Positions 5,305-8,277 of a stretch of 8,277 nt of DNA are shown in pieces; the stretch's first letter is position 1, and every line of letters begins with the position of its first letter. Source of the stretch: Longimicrobiaceae bacterium (lineage in GTDB: Bacteria; Gemmatimonadota; Gemmatimonadetes; Longimicrobiales; Longimicrobiaceae); the NCBI GenBank assembly GCA_030146875.1, contig JASLAX010000111.1, positions 1 to 8,277 on the forward strand, in the 5' to 3' direction. The notes below the pieces were generated by a model. That model did not search any database. It saw only the letters and a list, made by a program, of their open reading frames with translations, and was not told where the DNA came from. The position numbers and the translations under genes are program-made.

Positions 5305-5748
5305 TCAGCGCGCCCCGCCCCCCACCCGCCGCAGCAGGTCCGCCAGCCGTTCTCGCTCCTCCTCGCCCAGCCCGTCCAGGATCGCCGCCTCCGCCCGCTC
5401 CTGCGCGCGCGCCGCGACCTCGAAGCGCTCCCGGCCCCGCGGCGTGACCTGCGCCAGCACGCTCCGCCGGTCCGACGGGTCGGGCACGCGTCGCACCAGC
5501 CCGTCCGCCTCCAGCCGGTCCACGAGCTGGGTCACGTTGGACTTCACGCAGGCCAGCCGCTCGGCGAGCTGTCCCAGCGGCAGCCCGCCCGGCGCCGCGG
5601 CCAGGTGGTGCAGCGCCCCCATCTTGGCGCGCGACAGCCCCCACGGCTCCAGCGAGCGCTCCAGCGCCGCGTCCACCGCCGCGCCCGCGTGCAGCAGCGC
5701 CCCCAGCAGCGCCCGCTCCGAGCCCCCGCACGCTCCGCTTTGGTTCAT
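5305..5748 (-). CDS. MarR-family transcriptional regulator, 147 aa
   Basis: A winged helix-turn-helix with MarR hallmarks: helices around 37-50, the H-T-H at about 57-83 (LGQLAERLACVKSNVTQLVDRLE), the wing with DPSDRRS (90-96), then a C-terminal dimerisation helix rich in Glu/Arg. Length is normal for the family. MarR proteins bind palindromes as dimers and usually repress their own operon, with release by small phenolic ligands, metals or thiol oxidation. Cys7 and Cys67 (the latter at the start of the recognition helix) are visible, but redox sensing is only a possibility. The gene has no Shine-Dalgarno; its promoter places transcription start at the ATG, suggesting leaderless translation. 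The downstream SDR gene is the obvious co-regulated partner. Confidence 0.92.
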   Translation of the reverse strand: MNQSGACGGSERALLGALLHAGAAVDAALERSLEPWGLSRAKMGALHHLAAAPGGLPLGQLAERLACVKSNVTQLVDRLEADGLVRRVPDPSDRRSVLAQVTPRGRERFEVAARAQERAEAAILDGLGEEERERLADLLRRVGGGAR

Positions 5749-5757
5749 GGGTGAACC
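5742..5757. promoter_or_regulatory. Inverted repeat over -10 and start codon, putative MarR operator
   Basis: GGTTCA-TGGG-TGAACC is a perfect 6+6 inverted repeat. It overlaps half of the -10 hexamer, the predicted transcription start and the ATG of the MarR gene. A bound dimer here would block the promoter, consistent with the usual autorepression of this family. That this protein binds it is inference. Confidence 0.55.
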
Positions 5758-5783
5758 GTAGGCGCGCGGGCGGGGCGTGTCAA
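5755..5783 (-). promoter_or_regulatory. Promoter of the marR-SDR unit
   Basis: On the minus strand, TTGACA (5783-5778) is followed after exactly 17 nt by TACGGT (5760-5755). The -35 is a perfect housekeeping-sigma hexamer. Seven nt downstream of the -10 is the ATG at 5748, so the predicted transcript begins at or within a base or two of the start codon. Confidence 0.75.
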
Positions 5784-6002
5784 CCCGAGGGCGCGTTACG
5801 GCGGAGTGGTGGCGGAGGGGCCGGAATCGGACAGGGTTCGTGCGGACGGGCCGGCGGCACGCACCATTGTGGTGCGAAATGCCGTATATGTCGGGAATTA
5901 AGCGGTTTACGGGGTTTGGCGCACAACGTTGTTTCCCCGGGATCGGTACTTTCCCACCGACCCCCTCACATACTGCGCATCCCTCCGCTCCATCGAGGAA
6001 CC
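5784..6002. other. Divergent intergenic region before the small lipoprotein
   Basis: About 220 nt between the MarR promoter and the lipoprotein gene. It contains an AT-richer patch (about 5876-5912, including TATATG at 5885-5890) and a perfect 10-bp palindrome ACAACGTTGT at 5923-5932. The lipoprotein promoter should lie here, but no -35/-10 pair with good spacing can be named. No gene is seen. Confidence 0.35.
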
Positions 6003-6197
6003 ATGAAGGTTCGCGCTCTGATCGCCGTCCTGGTCCTGGCCTCCTCCGCCTGCGCCGGCAACGTCACCGCCCCCACGGCGGCGGACGTGCGCTCCGGCCC
6101 CTCGCGCGACGTGACGACCGACGCCAGCGTCTCGGCCGACACGCTGGTCCGGGTGGAGGGTGCCCGCGCGGGCATCTTCATGGGCTCGGGGACCTGA
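6003..6197 (+). CDS. Small putative lipoprotein, 64 aa
   Basis: The N-terminus is a signal peptide: MKVR, then a hydrophobic stretch (residues 5-13) ending in ASSAC with Cys17 as the likely lipid-attachment residue. Ser at -3 is a little off the usual lipobox (Leu/Val/Ile), so lipidation is probable rather than certain. The mature part is about 48 residues, starts AGNVTAP, is rich in Ala, Ser, Thr and Asp, has no recognisable domain and is probably unstructured. GAGGA ends 3 nt before the ATG and supports this start rather than the upstream in-frame GTG/ATG codons. It converges with the TPR gene with only 10 nt between stops. Function unknown; short 'xTAP' lipoproteins of this sort are common in Longimicrobium-like genomes, to my recollection. 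Confidence 0.72.
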   Translation: MKVRALIAVLVLASSACAGNVTAPTAADVRSGPSRDVTTDASVSADTLVRVEGARAGIFMGSGT

Positions 6198-6200
6198 CGC

Positions 6201-6236
6201 GGGCGGGTCACGCCGCGGCCACGGCCGCACCCGCCC
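6201..6236 (+). terminator. Possible hairpin terminator of the lipoprotein gene, inside the TPR 3' end
   Basis: GGGCGGGT (6201-6208) pairs with ACCCGCCC (6229-6236), enclosing a second stem GCGGC/GCCGC (6215-6219 with 6224-6228), with a one-sided 6-nt bulge at 6209-6214. It begins 3 nt after the lipoprotein stop, but most of it lies in the last codons of the opposing TPR gene. No T-run follows. Confidence 0.4.
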
Positions 6237-7500
6237 AGCTCCGCAGCGACGCCACCAGGTCTTCGGCGAGCGGCTCCGTCGACTCGCAGGACGGGGCGTG
6301 CGCCGGCTGGGCGGGCCTTCCCGCGCGGACGTAGTCCAGCACCGACTCGGCCTGCACCAGCACCTTCCCCTCGCGCCGCTCGGTGGCGATCGCCACCGCC
6401 TGCTCGGCCGCGCGCTCCGCCGCCTCCCACCGCCGCACGCTCGCCAGCCCCTGCGCGCACCCCAGCAGGGCGCCCGCCGCGAAGCCGCCGGTGGCGTGCC
6501 CCTGCTCCACGATTCCGAACACCTCGTCCGCGGCCGCCAGCGCCGCCTGCACGTCGCCCGTCCCGCCGGCGGCGCGCGTCAGCTCGCCCAGCACCAGCAC
6601 CCGCTCCGCGGGGTCGGGGAAGGCGGGGACCAGCGCCCGGTAGACGGACAGGGCGTGCGCGAAGCTCCCCTGGATGGTCCAGTAGTGCGCCACGTCGTAG
6701 GCCAGGCGGCGCACGTTGGCGTGGAACGCCCCGTACGCCCGCGAGGCCTCCAGCGCGTAGCTCTCGGCCTCGGTGCGGTCGCCGCACTCCGCGGCCACCA
6801 CGAACAGGTCGTGCAGCGCGAAGGCCTCGATCTCGGGCATGTCGCGGCGGCGCGCGGCGCGCAGGCAGCGCTGGTGGTAGCGCTTGGCCGCGGGGAAGTT
6901 GCCCTTCTGCATCCACAGGTTCGCCACGCCCGAGAGCGAGAGCGCGTACGAGCGCCAGTCGCCGTGCTGGCGGCCCTGCACCACGGCGCGGATGTACCAG
7001 CTCTCGGCCCGGTCGAACTCGGCGCGGCGGCGCGCCAGGCGTCCCACCGCATAGGCCAGCGCGGCGGAGCTGGGCTCGGCGAGCGCGGCCGCGGTGGCGA
7101 AGGTCAGCGCGGTGCCCACCGCGGAGCGCTCCTCGGCCCACGTGGCGATGCGGCGGCAGGCGTTCACCAGGCGGCGCACGTCCACGCTCGCGGGGGACTC
7201 CAGCAGCGAGGCGATCACGGCCAGCGGGCCGTGCAGCTCGGCGTCCGGGGCCAGGCGGCGCACCTCGGCCAGGCGAAGCCCGGCGGCCTCGCCCGCGAAG
7301 AGGCGCGCGCGCTCCTGCGGGGCGCACTCGGCCCAGAGCAGGACGTTGCGCGCCGAGCGCCAGAGCAGCACGCCCAGGTCGTCGCGGAGCTCCTCCAGCA
7401 CGGGAAGGCCCTCGAAGCGCTCCGTGCCGCGGGCGAGTGCGGGGGGGATGCGCTCACGGCGCGCGGAGGCCGGAACGGGCTTGCGGGGGGCTCGCTTCAT
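6208..7500 (-). CDS. Tetratricopeptide-repeat protein, 430 aa
   Basis: The protein is almost wholly helical with TPR-like pairs from about residue 145: around 145-175 (FDRAESWYIRAV), 185-217 (GVANLWMQKGNFPAAKRYH), 226-258, 266-290 (YWTIQGSFAHALSVYRAL), 303-333 and 344-375 (RRWEAAERAAEQAVAIA). The first 20 residues are basic (MKRAPRKP...RRER). Residues 30-130 are helical without clear repeats. No signal peptide or membrane segment, so it is probably a cytoplasmic scaffold for protein-protein contacts. The frame stays open to 8022, but the ATG at 7500 is preferred: a TATACT -10 element lies at 7546-7541 giving a leader of about 35 nt, and the upstream extension is low-complexity and crosses another transcription unit. 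No Shine-Dalgarno is seen. Partner and function unknown. Confidence 0.82.
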   Translation of the reverse strand: MKRAPRKPVPASARRERIPPALARGTERFEGLPVLEELRDDLGVLLWRSARNVLLWAECAPQERARLFAGEAAGLRLAEVRRLAPDAELHGPLAVIASLLESPASVDVRRLVNACRRIATWAEERSAVGTALTFATAAALAEPSSAALAYAVGRLARRRAEFDRAESWYIRAVVQGRQHGDWRSYALSLSGVANLWMQKGNFPAAKRYHQRCLRAARRRDMPEIEAFALHDLFVVAAECGDRTEAESYALEASRAYGAFHANVRRLAYDVAHYWTIQGSFAHALSVYRALVPAFPDPAERVLVLGELTRAAGGTGDVQAALAAADEVFGIVEQGHATGGFAAGALLGCAQGLASVRRWEAAERAAEQAVAIATERREGKVLVQAESVLDYVRAGRPAQPAHAPSCESTEPLAEDLVASLRSWAGAAVAAA

Positions 7501-7540
7501 AGGACCGCGATGGCGAGGCTGAGGGGGGTTCGACAGGCGC

Positions 7541-7546
7541 AGTATA
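7541..7546 (-). promoter_or_regulatory. Candidate -10 element for the TPR gene
   Basis: TATACT on the minus strand, in otherwise GC-rich DNA, is one mismatch from TATAAT and sits 41 nt before the ATG at 7500. No convincing -35 is found 16-18 nt upstream (GGCGTC at 17 nt), so it may need an activator. It argues against a start further upstream. Confidence 0.45.
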
Positions 7547-7697
7547 GCGGGAGTGGGTACGCCGACGCCAGGGAAAAGTTTCATCGCGGCCGAAAGATGC
7601 GCCCCTGCGGAGCGCGACCCTTGGCGCGCGGCGCACGCGCCGCGGTCACGCTCCGGCGGGGCGGTGCCCCCGGCGGCGGGGGAGGGCACGAGAAGAA
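7547..7697. other. Spacer between the micro-unit terminator and the TPR promoter
   Basis: About 150 nt of GC-rich sequence with no gene that can be supported on either strand and no clear regulatory site. The open frames here are low-complexity and lack start signals. Confidence 0.4.
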
Positions 7698-7727
7698 GCG
7701 CCGCCGGACCCTGGGGTCCGGCGGCGC
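7698..7727 (-). terminator. Intrinsic terminator of a minus-strand small transcript
   Basis: A perfect 13-bp GC stem (7715-7727 with 7698-7710, loop 7711-7714) is followed on the minus strand by TTCTTCTC. It lies 62 nt beyond the stop of the 20-codon ORF and about 200 nt before the TPR start, so it ends the small upstream unit or attenuates read-through into the TPR gene. Confidence 0.78.
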
Positions 7728-7789
7728 CGTCTGTCACCACCCGGCGCGATGCCGCTGCATCCGCCGAAGAGGCTCGACGATCGTGTCGC

Positions 7790-7852
7790 TCAGGCGGCGA
7801 CGCGGCGATCGCTTGCCCGTGCCGGGCAGTGAGCAGCAGTCGTACTGTCCAA
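7790..7852 (-). CDS. Predicted micro-protein, 20 aa, TTG start
   Basis: An exceptionally strong ribosome-binding site, AGGAGGTGATCC (7865-7854), equal to the full complement of the usual 16S rRNA 3' end, stands 7 nt (counted from AGGAGG) before TTG at 7852. The 20-codon frame reads MDSTTAAHCPARASDRRVAA and stops with TGA at 7792-7790. An in-frame ATG ten codons further upstream (MFHSARGGDP...) is a weaker choice because the ribosome-binding site lies inside that extension. The peptide is polar with one Cys and three Arg, and matches nothing I recognise. It sits between a good promoter and an intrinsic terminator, so it is transcribed as its own unit or is a leader peptide for the TPR gene. 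Whether it is translated is unproven. Confidence 0.42.
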   Translation of the reverse strand: MDSTTAAHCPARASDRRVAA

Positions 7853-7885
7853 GGGATCACCTCCTCTCGCAGAGTGGAACATCGG

Positions 7886-7965
7886 GCGGAACCGGGGCCT
7901 TCGCCCCATGGTCCGGAGGCTCCACACGAGGCGCCCCACGGCCCGGACGGCGCTCGCAAGCGCCG
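7886..7965 (-). other. Structured 5' leader of the micro-unit
   Basis: Two hairpins can be drawn in the predicted transcript between the promoter and the ribosome-binding site. The first is CGGCGCT-TGCG-AGCGCCG (7965-7948), a perfect 7-bp stem with a 4-nt loop. The second is GGGGC-GAAG-GCCCC, extended by pairing of the flanking CGGACC and GGTTCCG with bulges, ending near 7890. It does not match any riboswitch class I can recognise. Confidence 0.35.
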
Positions 7966-7975
7966 GACTGCCACG

Positions 7976-8004
7976 AAGATAGAGACAAACGTACGTTTGC
8001 GCAA
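7976..8004 (-). promoter_or_regulatory. Promoter with palindromic operator in its spacer
   Basis: On the minus strand, TTGCGC (8004-7999) and TATCTT (7981-7976) are separated by exactly 17 nt. The spacer is almost filled by CAAACGTACGTTTG (7986-7999), a perfect 14-bp palindrome that touches the -35. This geometry is typical of repressor-controlled promoters such as TetR-family operators. Predicted transcription start is near 7969, giving a leader of about 115 nt before the TTG start. No cognate regulator can be named. Confidence 0.6.
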
Positions 8005-8202
8005 CCCCCTTCCGCCGCCCACGTTCGGGGAACGGCCGGCGAGAATGCAACGTTCCGTGCACCTGCTGCATCCAATGGTGGCAGTCTTCGCGCGGCCACC
8101 GGTCGCGCCGCACCGGACGACCCGGCCCCGCGCCGCCCTGACCCCCTCCCGATGACCTTGCCCACGATCTCCCGCCGAGCCCTCCGCACCGGAGGCGCCC
8201 CG
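8005..8202. other. Upstream region of the last gene
   Basis: Nearly 200 nt between the divergent micro-unit promoter and the secreted-protein start. It has a less GC-rich patch at about 8040-8090, with ATGCA (8045) and TGCAT (8067) as a spaced inverted repeat, but no -35/-10 pair I would defend. No gene is seen. Confidence 0.3.
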
Positions 8203-8277
8203 ATGGCCATCCGCCCGTCGATCCGCCGCGCCGCCCTGCTGGCGGCGCTGCTCGCCGCGGGGGCCCCCGCCGCCGCG
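8203..8277 (+). CDS. N-terminal signal peptide of a secreted protein, cut off by the window end
   Basis: Twenty-five codons are visible: MAIRPSIRR, then the hydrophobic run AALLAALLAAGAPAAA. This is a Sec-type signal peptide with a basic n-region, an Ala/Leu h-region and A-x-A cleavage options at the end. GGAGG at 8191-8195 lies 7 nt before the ATG and decides this start over an in-frame ATG at 8152, which has no ribosome-binding site and would add 17 polar residues before the basic region. The frame is still open at the last base. The mature protein is outside the window, so its function cannot be given. Confidence 0.62.
   Translation, partial: MAIRPSIRRAALLAALLAAGAPAAA

Noticed and set aside
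5751..6002. N-terminal extension of the small lipoprotein from the GTG at 5751.
   Set aside because: It would bury the signal peptide internally and overlap the MarR promoter; GAGGA before the ATG at 6003 supports the short form.
7501..8022. Extending the TPR protein to a 604-residue protein starting at 8022.
   Set aside because: The extra 174 residues are low-complexity and arginine/alanine-rich, the extension crosses an intrinsic terminator and the micro-unit, and its GTG start lies upstream of the predicted promoter for that strand. The -10 at 7546-7541 fits the ATG at 7500.

Overview
The window is very GC-rich (roughly 70% or more by eye). It reads like a chromosome of the Gemmatimonadota, most plausibly a Longimicrobium-like organism. 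This is an inference from the mix of an S9 peptidase with an alanine/proline insert, a small 'V/LTAP' lipoprotein, a large TPR protein, weak ribosome-binding sites and short GG-leader peptides. No 16S rRNA or other marker gene is present to confirm it.

Layout. Positions 1-2474 (+) hold most of an S9 prolyl-oligopeptidase-family serine peptidase whose N-terminus lies outside the window; a strong hairpin follows it. Positions 2539-2858 are a non-coding stretch with two abutting perfect palindromes and a cluster of GGCAC motifs. Positions 2859-3439 (+) carry three tandem, paralogous 41-42-residue peptides. Each has a textbook double-glycine (bacteriocin-type) leader and a hydrophobic core with small residues every four positions; hairpins separate the genes and a strong terminator follows the third. 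Positions 3539-3781 (-) encode a CPXCG-type zinc-ribbon protein. Positions 3782-4352 hold only a 37-residue ORF that looks like the N-terminus of an HTH antitoxin, with a good ribosome-binding site and an operator-like inverted repeat.

Positions 4353-5748 (-) form a two-gene unit: a MarR-family regulator, then an NAD(P)-binding SDR-type protein. The MarR promoter (TTGACA-N17-TACGGT) places transcription start at or next to the ATG, and a perfect inverted repeat covers the -10 and the start codon, so this looks like an autoregulated leaderless gene. Positions 6003-6197 (+) encode a tiny lipoprotein that converges, 10 nt stop to stop, with a 430-residue TPR protein (6208-7500, -). Upstream of the TPR gene, on the same strand, is a compact unit: a promoter with a 14-bp palindrome inside its spacer, a structured leader, an ideal Shine-Dalgarno before a TTG-started 20-codon ORF, and an intrinsic terminator. 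From 8203 (+) a signal-peptide-bearing protein begins and runs off the end.

The most interesting content is the GG-leader peptide trio, which looks like an orphan set of secreted membrane-active or signalling peptides because no transporter, C39 protease, modification enzyme or immunity gene is visible nearby. The 7698-8004 micro-unit comes second.
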